64,000 nt of DNA from Pueribacillus sp041725775 (GCF_041725775.1 NZ_JBEUEL010000013.1:6878-70877); one strand, 5' to 3'. Numbered from the stretch's first letter, positions 26,455 through 35,356 are shown. Notes: a model not told the origin generated them from the sequence alone. Program-made: numbers and translations.

Positions 26455-27145
26455 AGTCACTGTTCGGTTCGGGGCGTTTGAAGCGTTGAGCGACATTAAT
26501 TTTGAAGTAAATGAAGGAGAACTTGTTGTTCTACTTGGTGCTAACGGCGCGGGGAAAAGTACGATTTTCAACACAATTAGCGGACTGAACAAACCTGTTA
26601 GCGGTACTGTAGAGTTTTTAGGGAAAAGTGTAGGCGGCACATCTCCGGATAGAATGGTGAGAAGTGGAATTGTGCAATGTGCTGAAGGTAGAAAGTTGTT
26701 CCCAGATATGACCGTTCAGGAAAATTTAATGATGGGTGGCTACGTGCATAGAAATAAAAAAGCACAATTAAGACAATCACTTGAAGAAGTGTATGAGCTA
26801 TTTCCAATTTTAAAAGAGAAAAAAGATGATCCTGCTGGCTCATTAAGTGGCGGACAACAGCAAATGGTTGCCATTGGTCGCGCGCTGATGGCAAAACCAA
26901 GACTCGTTATGATGGATGAACCGTCTATAGGGTTGGCACCGCTCATCGTTGAACAAATGTTTTCTGTTATCCAAGAGATCAATAAAAGTGGAACGACAGT
27001 CTTGCTAGCTGAACAAAATGCGAATGCTGCACTAAAAATTGCAGATCGTGGCTACGTCATTGAAAACGGTCGTATCGTCATCGAAGGGACACAGAAAGAA
27101 CTATTCGAAAACGATGAAGTACGTAAAGCTTACATCGGAGCTTAA
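26438..27145 (+). CDS. livF: ABC transporter ATP-binding protein, LivF type
   Basis: A 235-residue ATPase with Walker A GANGAGKST, a canonical signature LSGGQQQMVAIGRAL, Walker B VMMDEPSIGLAP and switch-region LLAEQNA. It pairs with LivG to drive import. Start choice: the ATG at 26432 directly abuts AGGAGGGG (26424-26431), leaving no spacer, while TTG 26438 is 6 bases from it, so TTG is more likely. The coding region overlaps the end of livG by 17 bases. It is the last gene of the ligase-livHMGF operon. Confidence 0.9.
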   Translation: MLKLSEVTVRFGAFEALSDINFEVNEGELVVLLGANGAGKSTIFNTISGLNKPVSGTVEFLGKSVGGTSPDRMVRSGIVQCAEGRKLFPDMTVQENLMMGGYVHRNKKAQLRQSLEEVYELFPILKEKKDDPAGSLSGGQQQMVAIGRALMAKPRLVMMDEPSIGLAPLIVEQMFSVIQEINKSGTTVLLAEQNANAALKIADRGYVIENGRIVIEGTQKELFENDEVRKAYIGA

Positions 27146-27164
27146 TATTCATTTCTAAATTCAC

Positions 27165-27293
27165 AGTTGAACGTAACTGCGACGTACAGGATGTACTAGT
27201 GTAAATCTTTATGGGATGAAGAGTAATCGCATTTCCAGATGTTGCCAAAGATTCAAATAATGCTTCGTCGAGTATGCTGCACTGAGAGTAAAC
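27165..27293. repeat. Dispersed intergenic repeat, copy A (degenerate)
   Basis: Two blocks, CTGCGACGTACAGGATGT (27177-27194) and GAGTATGCTGCACTGAGAG (27270-27288) followed by TAAAC, recur with few changes at 62032 and 62085. The spacing between blocks differs (91 versus 52 bases), so the copies have diverged by insertion or deletion. Confidence 0.55.
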
Positions 27294-27503
27294 TATGAAC
27301 AATCCATCTTTGAATATAGGTGTCTCAAACGTGGCGTTCTTACTCTGCGTTCCATAACTACCGCTTTGTCAGAATGCTTCGCTTTCTGCGGAAAGTGACT
27401 GCCTGAAGCGAAAATCATTATAGCACTATTCCGCAGCTTATCGATATTGTGTAAACATAGCTAATTATTTATATAGTAGAGATAAATATAGAGAAAAATA
27501 AAA

Positions 27504-27540
27504 AATTGCTAATGCCTTGAAAGGGGTGAGGTTAGCAATT
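27504..27540 (+). promoter_or_regulatory. Leader stem-loop enclosing an SD-like sequence
   Basis: AATTGCTAA (27504-27512) and TTAGCAATT (27532-27540) form a perfect 9-base-pair stem whose loop ends with GAAAGGGGTGAGG. It lies 58 bases before the third binding-protein start. It lacks a T run, so it is unlikely to be a terminator. Confidence 0.4.
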
Positions 27541-27598
27541 AAATAAAAAGAGAGTTTTTGGATAGGAGTTTTTACAAAATAAAAAAGGAGAGAAAATA

Positions 27599-28798
27599 AT
27601 GGCAACTAAGAGATGTATAACAAAAAGTTTATTTGCAAGTTTACTAGTAATTTTACTTTTAGCACTTGCAGCTTGTGGTTCTTCTGATAACTCTTCATCA
27701 GGAAGCTCAAGTAGTGGGGATGGAGAAGTGACGATTGGTTATACTGGTCCACTAAGTGGCGCCGCTGCTTATTATGGTGAAAATACATTGAATGGCTTAA
27801 AAATGGCAGTTGATGAAGTTAATGAAGCTGGCGGCTTTGAAGTCGATGGGAAAACGTACACACTTAATTTAGCAACACTTGATGATAAGTATATGCCAAA
27901 CGATTCGGCACAAAACGCTAAACGTCTTGTCCAAGAAGAGAATGCTAAATTTATTTACATTCCGCATAGTGGTGGAATTTATGCTTCGCAAGTGTTTAAT
28001 GAACAAGATGACTTTATTATACTAGCATATTCAAGTGAACCTGGTATTCTTGAACAAGATAATTCTTTAACAGTTCGTATCCCTCCTGGGTATGATGGTT
28101 ATGTTGAACCATTTACAGAATATCAAATGGAGCGATTTGGTAAAAAAATCGCATTTTTAGCACCCGCTACACAGTATGGGAAAGATTGGGCTGAAGGATT
28201 AAAACCAGTATGGAAAGAAAAAGGTGGCGAAGTCGTATATGAAGGCTCAATCGACTTCGGTAAAGATACCGATTTCTACACGATTGTAACGAATGCTCTA
28301 GATAAAAATCCTGACGTTTTGTTTATTGGCGGACCATCTGAGCCGACAGCTCGTGTTGCAAAACAAGCTCGCGACTTAGGTTTTGAAGGTGGATTTCTCG
28401 TTATGGACCAAGCGAAGCTTGATGAAATGGCAGCCGTTTATGATGGAGATATGTCGTTCCTTGAGGGCGCAACAGGAGTGAATCCACTTGTGAATGCAGA
28501 CTATCCTGGAACGGCAGCATTCATCGAGAAATACAATGAACTTTATAATAAGAATCCAGGTTCTGAGGCAGGATATCATTACGTATCATTGTATGGCTTA
28601 ATCGAAGCGATGAAAGCAGCGGGGACAGTAGATGATACACAAGCGATTATGGCTGCGTTCGATGAAGGGGTTAAAAATATTCCAGAAGATAAGCAAGTTT
28701 ATACGGTAGCCGGAGTCGACGAAAACGGTGCGTTCATGCCTTTATGGCGCATGGGTGTAGTCGAAGACGGAGAAGCAAAATCACTTGAAATTGAATAA
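27599..28798 (+). CDS. ABC transporter substrate-binding lipoprotein 3 (LivJ type)
   Basis: The 399-residue third paralogue has a lipobox LAAC with lipidated C26, a Ser/Gly-rich linker and the fold start TIGYTGPLSGAAAYYGEN. It shares most blocks with paralogues 1 and 2 but changes pocket-region residues: IYIPHSGGIYASQ instead of IFNPHSGGIYAMQ, LAYSSEPGI instead of GAYTSEPGI, and FLAPATQYGKDW instead of FLPTASQYGKDW. This suggests altered ligand preference. AAAGGAGAG precedes ATG 27599. Its leader lacks the cre and TetR-type boxes of the others, so it is probably controlled differently. Confidence 0.9.
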   Translation: MATKRCITKSLFASLLVILLLALAACGSSDNSSSGSSSSGDGEVTIGYTGPLSGAAAYYGENTLNGLKMAVDEVNEAGGFEVDGKTYTLNLATLDDKYMPNDSAQNAKRLVQEENAKFIYIPHSGGIYASQVFNEQDDFIILAYSSEPGILEQDNSLTVRIPPGYDGYVEPFTEYQMERFGKKIAFLAPATQYGKDWAEGLKPVWKEKGGEVVYEGSIDFGKDTDFYTIVTNALDKNPDVLFIGGPSEPTARVAKQARDLGFEGGFLVMDQAKLDEMAAVYDGDMSFLEGATGVNPLVNADYPGTAAFIEKYNELYNKNPGSEAGYHYVSLYGLIEAMKAAGTVDDTQAIMAAFDEGVKNIPEDKQVYTVAGVDENGAFMPLWRMGVVEDGEAKSLEIE

Positions 28799-28867
28799 AG
28801 TGATCCCTTGCATATCGTAAGCGAGAACTCATTACGTTATTTGAGTTTTAGCGAAATCATATATAGA

Positions 28868-28910
28868 TTGAAGAGAGTGCAGAAATATAGTACTCTCTTC
28901 AATTATTTTT
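28868..28910 (+). terminator. Rho-independent terminator
   Basis: GAAGAGAGT (28870-28878) pairs with ACTCTCTTC (28892-28900), followed by AATTATTTTT. Confidence 0.75.
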
Positions 28911-28930
28911 ATGTAAAAGGAGTGGAATTT

Positions 28931-29374
28931 TTGACTGTGAGTTTCGAAATAGATCCAGTTAAACGATTAAGCAAAAGTAATTTTATCCAACATTTGCAAA
29001 TCAAACCGTATCGGAATGATAACGGCAACATTGAATTAGAACTAAAAGTGGATGACCATGTACTTAATTTAAATGACACGCTACACGGTGGGGTTCACGC
29101 TTCACTACTCGACACAATTATCGGCCAGTCAATTGCACAGCAGGCAAAAAGTCCTGTTGCTACGATCAATTTGAGTGTCTTTTATTCTGCACCAGCAAGA
29201 AAAAATAGTATATTAACTGCTAAAGCTACAATCGTACAACGAGGGAATTCCATTGCAACTGGTGAAGGAACAATCATTGATGAACATGGAACCCTCATTG
29301 CAAAAGCCATTGGTTCGTTTAAAATCTTAAATCCAAAAAAAGCCGCTAATTCATTATGTTGCGGCTTTTTTTGA
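28931..29374 (+). CDS. Hotdog-fold acyl-CoA thioesterase, PaaI family
   Basis: The 147-residue product is a single hotdog domain with LHGGVHASLLDTIIG (about 49-63), the active-site helix region of PaaI-type thioesterases, with Asp in the usual acidic position. It hydrolyses acyl-CoA, often to rescue CoA. TTG 28931 follows AAAAGGAG by 8 bases; upstream frame to 28808 runs through the previous terminator and is not coding. The last 12 codons, including the sequence KKAANSLCCGFF, coincide with a terminator hairpin, so the C-terminus is encoded by the stem-loop itself. Confidence 0.8.
   Translation: MTVSFEIDPVKRLSKSNFIQHLQIKPYRNDNGNIELELKVDDHVLNLNDTLHGGVHASLLDTIIGQSIAQQAKSPVATINLSVFYSAPARKNSILTAKATIVQRGNSIATGEGTIIDEHGTLIAKAIGSFKILNPKKAANSLCCGFF
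29336..29372 (+). terminator. Terminator embedded in the thioesterase coding region
   Basis: AAAAAGCCGC (29337-29346) pairs with GCGGCTTTTT, followed by TT and the TGA stop at 29372-29374. Stem and T run lie entirely upstream of the stop's last base. Confidence 0.75.
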
Positions 29375-29394
29375 TGACTACGATACACCATCAT

Positions 29395-30162
29395 TCAGTT
29401 AAGCAGATCGGGTTGTTCTTTCACAATCCGATCCCATAGTGGCTGGAAACTAAACCAACCTGCTAAATGTGTTCCGACTTGCTGACGGGTAAGCTGTGCT
29501 TGAGCTTCTTCTATTAAAATTGGCTTACCCGCAGCTTCTGCCATAAGTTGTGCCTGGCATGAACGCTCCATCGTAATGAACCACCATGCAGCTTCATCAA
29601 CAGAATGCCCGACTGTAAGTAGTCCGTGGTTACGTAAAATACATGCTTTCCGCTCGCCTAATGCTTCTGCAATTCGTTTTCCTTCCTCAACGTCATTTAC
29701 AACACCTGTATAATCATCAAAAATCGCATGATCGTTGTAAAAAGCACAAGCATCTTGTGTAATCGGATCAAGCAAGCGTCCGAGTGTTGACCATGTTTTT
29801 CCGTAAACAGAATGGGAGTGAGCAGCTGCAATCACGTCAGGACGAGCTTGGTGCACTTGTGAATGTATCGCGAATGCTGCTCGATTTACAGGCCGATCGC
29901 CTTTAACGACTTTACCTTCATGATTCACTAGTATTAAGTCTGACGCTTTAATTTGGCTAAAATGTGTTCCAAAAGGGTTCACCCAAAAGTGATCTTTTTT
30001 CTCTGGATCGCGTGCTGTAATATGCCCTGCAACACCTTCATCAAAACCAAACCGCGAAAATAAGCGAAAAGCTGCTGCAAGTCTCTCTTTCAAATGTTGT
30101 CTTTCTTCTTCGACTGATGAAAAAACCGGTGGCTTTAATAGTCCAGTCTTCACTGTTTTCAT
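29395..30162 (-). CDS. Class II aldolase/adducin family protein
   Basis: A 255-residue protein of the fuculose-phosphate aldolase/adducin family. H115 and H117 (AAAHSHSVYG) and H179 (RNHGLL) are the zinc ligands. The catalytic Glu usually found about 20 residues before HSH is not apparent (region NRAAFAIH), so aldol cleavage is doubtful; it may be a decarboxylase, dehydratase or non-enzymatic relative. ATG 30162 is chosen because GGGAAGAGGG precedes it; a longer frame to 30210 has no ribosome binding site. It is convergent with the thioesterase and stands alone. Confidence 0.8.
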   Translation of the reverse strand: MKTVKTGLLKPPVFSSVEEERQHLKERLAAAFRLFSRFGFDEGVAGHITARDPEKKDHFWVNPFGTHFSQIKASDLILVNHEGKVVKGDRPVNRAAFAIHSQVHQARPDVIAAAHSHSVYGKTWSTLGRLLDPITQDACAFYNDHAIFDDYTGVVNDVEEGKRIAEALGERKACILRNHGLLTVGHSVDEAAWWFITMERSCQAQLMAEAAGKPILIEEAQAQLTRQQVGTHLAGWFSFQPLWDRIVKEQPDLLN

Positions 30163-30212
30163 AACTATGTCCCTCTTCCCTTTTAGATAATATTTACATA
30201 CTTCTATCATTT

Positions 30213-30229
30213 ATCATTCGCTGAATGAT
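30213..30229. promoter_or_regulatory. Palindrome between divergent genes
   Basis: ATCATTCGCTGAATGAT has perfect 7-base arms around GCT. It lies about 50 bases upstream of the aldolase-like gene on the minus strand. The half-site TGAAT/ATTCA recalls FadR-type operators, but the arms are in the opposite order. Confidence 0.4.
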
Positions 30230-30453
30230 TGAAAAATCCTTTATTTCATGTACAGCTTTTATGTTACAAACGGATTTCTTAAATAAGTTTTCAACGTCAT
30301 CATTGATGGAAATCTTACAGAGATGTACAGACGCCCGTTTATTTAGGTAAGTGACTAATTTTAGTTAAAAGTTTGCACGACACGAATAGAATATAGTGTA
30401 AGCAATGTTAAAAATGATCGTTCCTCATTAGATTTTGAAAGGGGAGTTGAAAA

Positions 30454-30681
30454 ATGGACCCACGGAAATCGTATGATGCAAAAGTGAGGGCGTTGGCAAG
30501 AGCGAAAGTTAAACAAGAACATTCTTTTTTCTTAGCTTTATTTGCGCAGTTAATTACAGATGAAGCCGTTTTGAAATGGAAAAAGAAAAAACTTGAAAGA
30601 GAGATTGATGAAGCATTAGTGAAAGGTGATCGAAAAACATTTTATAAGGTTGCAAAAGAATACAGTCAACTCGTTCGTTAA
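30454..30681 (+). CDS. IDEAL-domain small protein
   Basis: The 75-residue cytoplasmic protein is rich in Lys and Glu. Its C-terminal half contains EIDEALVKGDRKTFYKVAKE, which fits the IDEAL domain (PF08858-like) found in small Bacillales proteins such as YpiB and in ComK-related adaptors; the motif is thought to mediate protein-protein contacts. The N-terminal half (residues 1-40) is basic with the helix-like ALARAKVKQEHSFFLALFAQL. AAGGGGAG precedes ATG 30454, and a strong terminator follows, so it is its own unit. Function unknown. Confidence 0.75.
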   Translation: MDPRKSYDAKVRALARAKVKQEHSFFLALFAQLITDEAVLKWKKKKLEREIDEALVKGDRKTFYKVAKEYSQLVR

Positions 30682-30687
30682 TCGATT

Positions 30688-30710
30688 AAGCCCAAACTTG
30701 GGCTTTTTTG
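30688..30710 (+). terminator. Rho-independent terminator
   Basis: AAGCCCAA (30688-30695) pairs with TTGGGCTT (30698-30705) and continues into a T run. Confidence 0.85.
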
Positions 30711-30794
30711 TTTTAATAACAAATTGAAAAAAAACAAAATAATTGTTAGAATATTCATAATTATATTAAACGTGACTAAGGAGGAATAATTCGT

Positions 30795-32363
30795 ATGACG
30801 ACATCTTCACTTTCATTATCACGACAACTATTAGTTGGAGAACTGCTTAAGCGGGCGGCACATAAATCCCCAGATAAAACGGCTTTTGTTTATCATGATC
30901 AAGAGCGAACATTTAGAGATATGGAAACTCGTGCAAAACAATTCGCGGGCTGGTTACAGTCAAAGCACATCTCATTCGATGACAAAGTCGGGTTCGTATT
31001 AAAAAATGGTCTTCCGTTTGTCGAAGTGTTTTTCGGAATTGCGATGTCTGGAGCTGTTGGAGTACCGATTAATTTTCGACTTACAGCTAATGAAATTGAG
31101 TACATCGTTAAAAACTCTGATAGTAAAATGTTAATCATTGATGAAGAATATATTCCAATCGTCTTATCAATTCGTTCAAAGATAGAAAACGTTGAGACGA
31201 TCGTTGTCGTTGGAAACCCACCAGACAAAAAAGATTTTGTTCGTTATGAATCGATTTTTGACAAACCGACAGAATATAAAGCTTATGAGAATTTACAAGA
31301 TGACGATTGTTGTATGATCGTATACACGTCTGGAACAACGGGCAGACCAAAAGGTGCTGTTCTCACACATAAAAACCTATGTCAAAACGGAATGAATATG
31401 CTTTGGGAAGCAGGTATCGGGTTAAACTTTAAGCAGCTTGTTGTCGCCCCTCTTTTTCATATAGCCGCAATGTCTACGTTAATTAATAACTGTTATGTTG
31501 AAGGCACATCTGTAATCCACCGAGAATTTGACCCTCTTGCAGTACTTGAAACGATATCAAAACAACAAATCAATGCAATTTTTCTCGTTCCAGCGATGTG
31601 GAACTTCTTGTTTCAAGTCCCTCATATTTCAAGTTTTGATTTGAGCTCTGTCAAAATTGGCATTACTGGAGGCGCTATTACTCCTGTTGAAATTAAAAAA
31701 AGAATAATGCACTATTTTTCAAATGCAGGCCTTTTTGATGCGTTTGGTCAAACAGAAATGAGTCCAGTAACGACGTGCTTGCATCCTGAAGACACGCTTA
31801 GAAAGCCAGAATCAGTCGGAAGGCCTGTTATTAACGTAGAAGTGAGAGTTGTCGATGAAATGATGAACGACGTTCCAGTTGGTGAAGTTGGAGAAATTGT
31901 ATATCGTGGTCCAACAACGATGAAGGAATACTATAAAAACCCTGAAGCGACAGAAGAAGCGTTTGCCGGTGGATGGTTCCATAGCGGTGACCTAGTAAGG
32001 ATGGACGATGAAGGCTTCGTTTATGTAGTCGATCGAAAGAAAGACATGATTATAAGCGGTGGTGAAAACATCTACCCAGCAGAAATCGAGGAAGTGCTTT
32101 ATACACACCCAGATATCATCGAATGTGCAGTCATCGGAGTTCCTGATAAAAATTGGGGAGAAAATGTAAAGGCTTACATCGTGCTAAAAAAAGGAAAATC
32201 TTTAAAAGTTTCAGACATTATCAATTTCTGTACAAAAAAGCTTGCATCTTATAAAAAACCAAAAGAAGTAGAATTTATCGAGCAGTTGCCTAGAAACGCC
32301 GCTGGAAAAGTGTTAAAACAAGTGTTAAGAAAACGGCATGAAATCAGCAGAGAAATCGGATAG
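30795..32363 (+). CDS. Acyl-CoA ligase (AMP-forming)
   Basis: A 522-residue ligase with all landmarks: YTSGTTGRPKGAVLTH near residue 174, DAFGQTEMSP (A5), HSGDLVRMDDEG, RKKDMIISGGENIYPAEIEE (A8) and the catalytic lysine in RNAAGKVLKQVL. AAGGAGG precedes ATG 30795. GQTEMSP is common in feruloyl-CoA- and medium-chain-type ligases, so an aromatic or medium-chain acid is possible; the sequence does not decide. It stands before a CvfC-like gene with which it shares no clear pathway. Confidence 0.88.
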   Translation: MTTSSLSLSRQLLVGELLKRAAHKSPDKTAFVYHDQERTFRDMETRAKQFAGWLQSKHISFDDKVGFVLKNGLPFVEVFFGIAMSGAVGVPINFRLTANEIEYIVKNSDSKMLIIDEEYIPIVLSIRSKIENVETIVVVGNPPDKKDFVRYESIFDKPTEYKAYENLQDDDCCMIVYTSGTTGRPKGAVLTHKNLCQNGMNMLWEAGIGLNFKQLVVAPLFHIAAMSTLINNCYVEGTSVIHREFDPLAVLETISKQQINAIFLVPAMWNFLFQVPHISSFDLSSVKIGITGGAITPVEIKKRIMHYFSNAGLFDAFGQTEMSPVTTCLHPEDTLRKPESVGRPVINVEVRVVDEMMNDVPVGEVGEIVYRGPTTMKEYYKNPEATEEAFAGGWFHSGDLVRMDDEGFVYVVDRKKDMIISGGENIYPAEIEEVLYTHPDIIECAVIGVPDKNWGENVKAYIVLKKGKSLKVSDIINFCTKKLASYKKPKEVEFIEQLPRNAAGKVLKQVLRKRHEISREIG

Positions 32364-32469
32364 TCTGCTTTTTAATAGTCATTTCAATTATTCGCCTACA
32401 AGCAGCAACAATGGTAAAATTGTAACAATGACAAGAAGAAAATCATTGTGAAAGGAAGGATTCAAAACA

Positions 32470-33594
32470 ATGAAGATTGTTACAATTGAACCGACACCGA
32501 GTCCGAATTCGATGAAAATTGTTGTGAATGAACCATTACCGGATCGAAAAAGTTTCCATTATAAATCTATAGATGAAACCACTCCACCACTTATGAAAAA
32601 GCTACTTGCAATCGAGGGTGTAAAAGCTCTTTATCACGTTGCTAATTTTATTGCGCTTGATCGTCATCCGAAAGTCGCATGGGAGCAGATTTTGCCTAAA
32701 GTTCGTGAAGTATTTGGAGACAACGATGTCGACCATGTAGTAGTGCAAAAGCAAACTGCGGATGCATTTGGCGAAGTGCAAGTGTTCGTCCAGTTTTTCC
32801 GCGACATTCCGATGCAAATTAAGCTTGTCGCGGGAGATGAAGAAAAAAGAGTAGGTTTGCCCGAGCGGTTTCAACAGGCGATTATGGAAGCGCAAGCGTC
32901 CTCACCGAACGTTGTGATGGAACGGAAATGGGTCGAACAAGGTGTACGCTACGGTGAATTCGATGAAATAGGGAACGCAGTTGCGGAAGAAATTTCCGCT
33001 GCATACGATGATGAACGGGTTCAACAATTAGTGAAAGCTGCATTTAATCGCGATGAAGGAGAACCGTATATTCGACCTCGAATTTCGTCTGATGAAGCCC
33101 GTGAAGCGATGAAAAGTGACGATTGGAAAGTCCGATTTGCTGCTTTAGAAAAAATGGATCCAACGGTAGAGGATCTTTCTATTCTTGCTAACGCGCTTCA
33201 AGATGAGAAAGCTTCGATTCGTCGTCTTGCGACAGTGTACCTAGGACTTATCGAAGATGAAGTCGTGCTCCCATATTTATTGGAAGCATTAAAAGATAAG
33301 TCGGTTTCAGTGAGAAGAACGGCGGGAGACTGCTTATCTGACATCGGAAGTACGAAAGCAATTCCTGCGATGATTGAAGCGCTCAAAGATAATAATAAAC
33401 TTGTACGTTGGCGCGCAGCGATGTTTCTTTATGAGGTTGGAGATGAAAGTGCAATTCCCGCCTTAAAAGAAGCTGAATCCGATCCTGAATTTGAAGTTGG
33501 CTTGCAAGCAAAAATGGCCCGTAAACGAATTGAAAGTGGGGAAGAAGCTGCTGGCTCAGTTTGGCAGCAAATGACGGAAAGTCGTCGAAAATAA
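32470..33594 (+). CDS. cvfC: Nfu N-terminal domain / HEAT-repeat protein, CvfC (YpgR) family
   Basis: The 374-residue protein starts with a scaffold-protein Nfu/NifU N-terminal domain (about 1-88, with EPTPSPNSMKI) and ends in four or five HEAT-like repeats (about 205-355, e.g. SVRRTAGDCLSDIGS and LVRWRAAMFLYEVGDESAIP). It lacks the CxxC cluster-binding domain of true Nfu. Homologues are called conserved virulence factor C in staphylococci and YpgR in B. subtilis; the molecular role is not known, though a part in iron-sulfur or redox homeostasis is plausible. GAAAGGAAGG precedes the ATG. Confidence 0.82.
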   Translation: MKIVTIEPTPSPNSMKIVVNEPLPDRKSFHYKSIDETTPPLMKKLLAIEGVKALYHVANFIALDRHPKVAWEQILPKVREVFGDNDVDHVVVQKQTADAFGEVQVFVQFFRDIPMQIKLVAGDEEKRVGLPERFQQAIMEAQASSPNVVMERKWVEQGVRYGEFDEIGNAVAEEISAAYDDERVQQLVKAAFNRDEGEPYIRPRISSDEAREAMKSDDWKVRFAALEKMDPTVEDLSILANALQDEKASIRRLATVYLGLIEDEVVLPYLLEALKDKSVSVRRTAGDCLSDIGSTKAIPAMIEALKDNNKLVRWRAAMFLYEVGDESAIPALKEAESDPEFEVGLQAKMARKRIESGEEAAGSVWQQMTESRRK

Positions 33595-33601
33595 TTTTGT
33601 G

Positions 33602-33640
33602 AAACTATCATCCTAACACAAAGGGACGATAGTTTTTACT
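33602..33640 (+). terminator. Rho-independent terminator
   Basis: AAACTATC (33602-33609) pairs with GATAGTTT (33628-33635), followed by TT, after the CvfC-like gene. Confidence 0.7.
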
Positions 33641-33802
33641 AATTTGGTAATATCGAAAATTTCTTGAATTCGTACTATTACTTACTCTTGGCTGCATATT
33701 TTTAATATATAATTTTTTTTAGAAAGGAGGCGATTTTTAATCGCAAATTACTGAGAAAATGTCAAACCGTTTGTAGTGGATGAAGTTGTAAATGGGGTTA
33801 TA

Positions 33803-35356
33803 ATGAAAACGTACCGTAATCGCCCATCATCATTAGTTGCTACGTTAAAACAAAGCGCTGAACGGTTTCCAAACAAGGTAGCTCTCGTTCACGGCAATGA
33901 CCGAGTGACATATGCAGAATTAAATCAAAAAGTTAACAATGTTGCGTATACATTGAAGCATTCATATGGAATTCAAAAAGGAGATACAGTCGCCCTTTTG
34001 CTAATGAACGGAATTCCATTCGTTATTTCTGTTTATGCAGCTCTACAAATAGGTGCTATCGCTGTCCCATTAAATACAAAGTTAAAATCGAATGAACTGT
34101 TTTACATGATTGAGAATTCGAATGCGAAAGTGTTAATGACGAATGAAGAGTGGTGGCCACAAGTTGAAGTGATAAAAGAAAAGCTAAAGATTGAGGCCAT
34201 TTTTGTAACAAATATACGACCACCAAAAGGGACGATTTCATTTGCTAGTCTTGTGAACAACGTTGCAGATGAGGACGTTTTTGAAAGTATTTCCGAAGAT
34301 GATGCTGCTTTCATTATGTATACTTCGGGAACGACCGGAAAACCGAAAGGTGCTTTAATTTCACATCGGAATATGCTTCATACGTGTTTGAACTATACGT
34401 ATTGCTACCGATTAACGAGCGATGATTCAACATTGATCGCCGTACCTGTATTTCACATTACAGGATTAGCTGCTCAACTCATGACATTTATCTATCTTGG
34501 AGGGAAAACCGTTTTGATGCCGATGTTTCATCCGAATCAATTTTTGCAATTGCTAGAGAGAGAGAAGATTACGCATGTGATTGCATCGCCGACAGTGTAC
34601 GTGATGACACTTATGGAAAAAAACGATATGAAGTATGATGTGTCAAATTGGAGAGTGTGCGCTTTCGGAGGTGCACCAATGCCTGTTGAGACGTTGCAAG
34701 CTCTGAAAAGCTGGGTTCCTTCTCTAGAATTACACAACACGTATGGCTTAACCGAAACGACTTCACCAGCCACCATTATGCCTGATGGACATCAGTTAAG
34801 GAAAATTCAATCCGTCGGGGTTCTAACCCCGGTTACAGAAGCAAAAGTTGTTGATCCGATGACAAGACGAGAGCTCCCAACAAATGAAATCGGAGAATTG
34901 CTTTTTAAAGGTCCGATGGTGATTGAAAAATATTGGAATAATGAAAAAGCGACAAAAGAAACGATCATAGATGGATGGCTTGCAACCGGTGATCTCGCGT
35001 ACATGGATGAAGAAGGATTTATTACAATTATGGATCGTATGAAGGATATGATTAACCGCGGCGGTGAAAAAATTTATTCGGTTGAAGTGGAAGACGTTCT
35101 TTATTCTCATCCTAGCATTTTAGAGGCGGCTATTGTTGGTGTCGAGGATAAGAAGTATGGTGAAATTGTGAAAGCTTGCATCGTTGTCAAGCCGAATAAA
35201 TTTTTGACAGAAGCTGACGTGAAGCAATGGATTAGCAAACATTTAGCAAAATATAAAGTGCCAGCCTATGTTGAGTTTTTTGAACAGTTGCCGAGAAACC
35301 CGAACGGAAAAGTTATTAAAACAGCTTTACGCTATGTTCCAGAACAATCTAAATAA
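33803..35356 (+). CDS. Acyl-CoA ligase preceding a lactonase-like gene
   Basis: A 517-residue AMP-forming ligase: YTSGTTGKPKGALISH near 172, NTYGLTETTSP, LATGDLAYMDEEG, RMKDMINRGGEKIYSVEVED and catalytic lysine in RNPNGKVIKTAL. ATG 33803 has AATGGGG 6 bases upstream; GTG 33776 has no ribosome binding site. A strong AAAGGAGG at 33723 is not followed by a usable start. The phosphotriesterase-family gene begins 34 bases after its stop, so they are cotranscribed. A ligase downstream of a lactonase activity would activate the released hydroxy acid; that coupling is inferred. Confidence 0.88.
   Translation: MKTYRNRPSSLVATLKQSAERFPNKVALVHGNDRVTYAELNQKVNNVAYTLKHSYGIQKGDTVALLLMNGIPFVISVYAALQIGAIAVPLNTKLKSNELFYMIENSNAKVLMTNEEWWPQVEVIKEKLKIEAIFVTNIRPPKGTISFASLVNNVADEDVFESISEDDAAFIMYTSGTTGKPKGALISHRNMLHTCLNYTYCYRLTSDDSTLIAVPVFHITGLAAQLMTFIYLGGKTVLMPMFHPNQFLQLLEREKITHVIASPTVYVMTLMEKNDMKYDVSNWRVCAFGGAPMPVETLQALKSWVPSLELHNTYGLTETTSPATIMPDGHQLRKIQSVGVLTPVTEAKVVDPMTRRELPTNEIGELLFKGPMVIEKYWNNEKATKETIIDGWLATGDLAYMDEEGFITIMDRMKDMINRGGEKIYSVEVEDVLYSHPSILEAAIVGVEDKKYGEIVKACIVVKPNKFLTEADVKQWISKHLAKYKVPAYVEFFEQLPRNPNGKVIKTALRYVPEQSK

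Larger units (their letters stand above)
27146..27598. other. Gap with repeat remnants and leader of third binding protein
   Basis: The 453-base gap has no gene. It holds a degenerate repeat (27165-27293, listed separately), a second degenerate element around 27378-27422 with TTCGCTT and AAGCGAA arms, a possible promoter TTGTGT-N17-TATATA around 27447-27475, and the leader hairpin at 27504-27540. Confidence 0.5.

Noticed and set aside
27378..27422. Inverted TTCGCTT/AAGCGAA element suspected to be an insertion-sequence end
   Set aside because: No transposase, target duplication or second end is present; it looks like a decayed intergenic repeat.
33723..33775. Strong AAAGGAGG followed by a GCGATT/AATCGC mini-hairpin before the ligase at 33803
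   Set aside because: The nearest ATG gives only five codons (MSNRL). It may be a vestigial start or part of the leader, not a gene.
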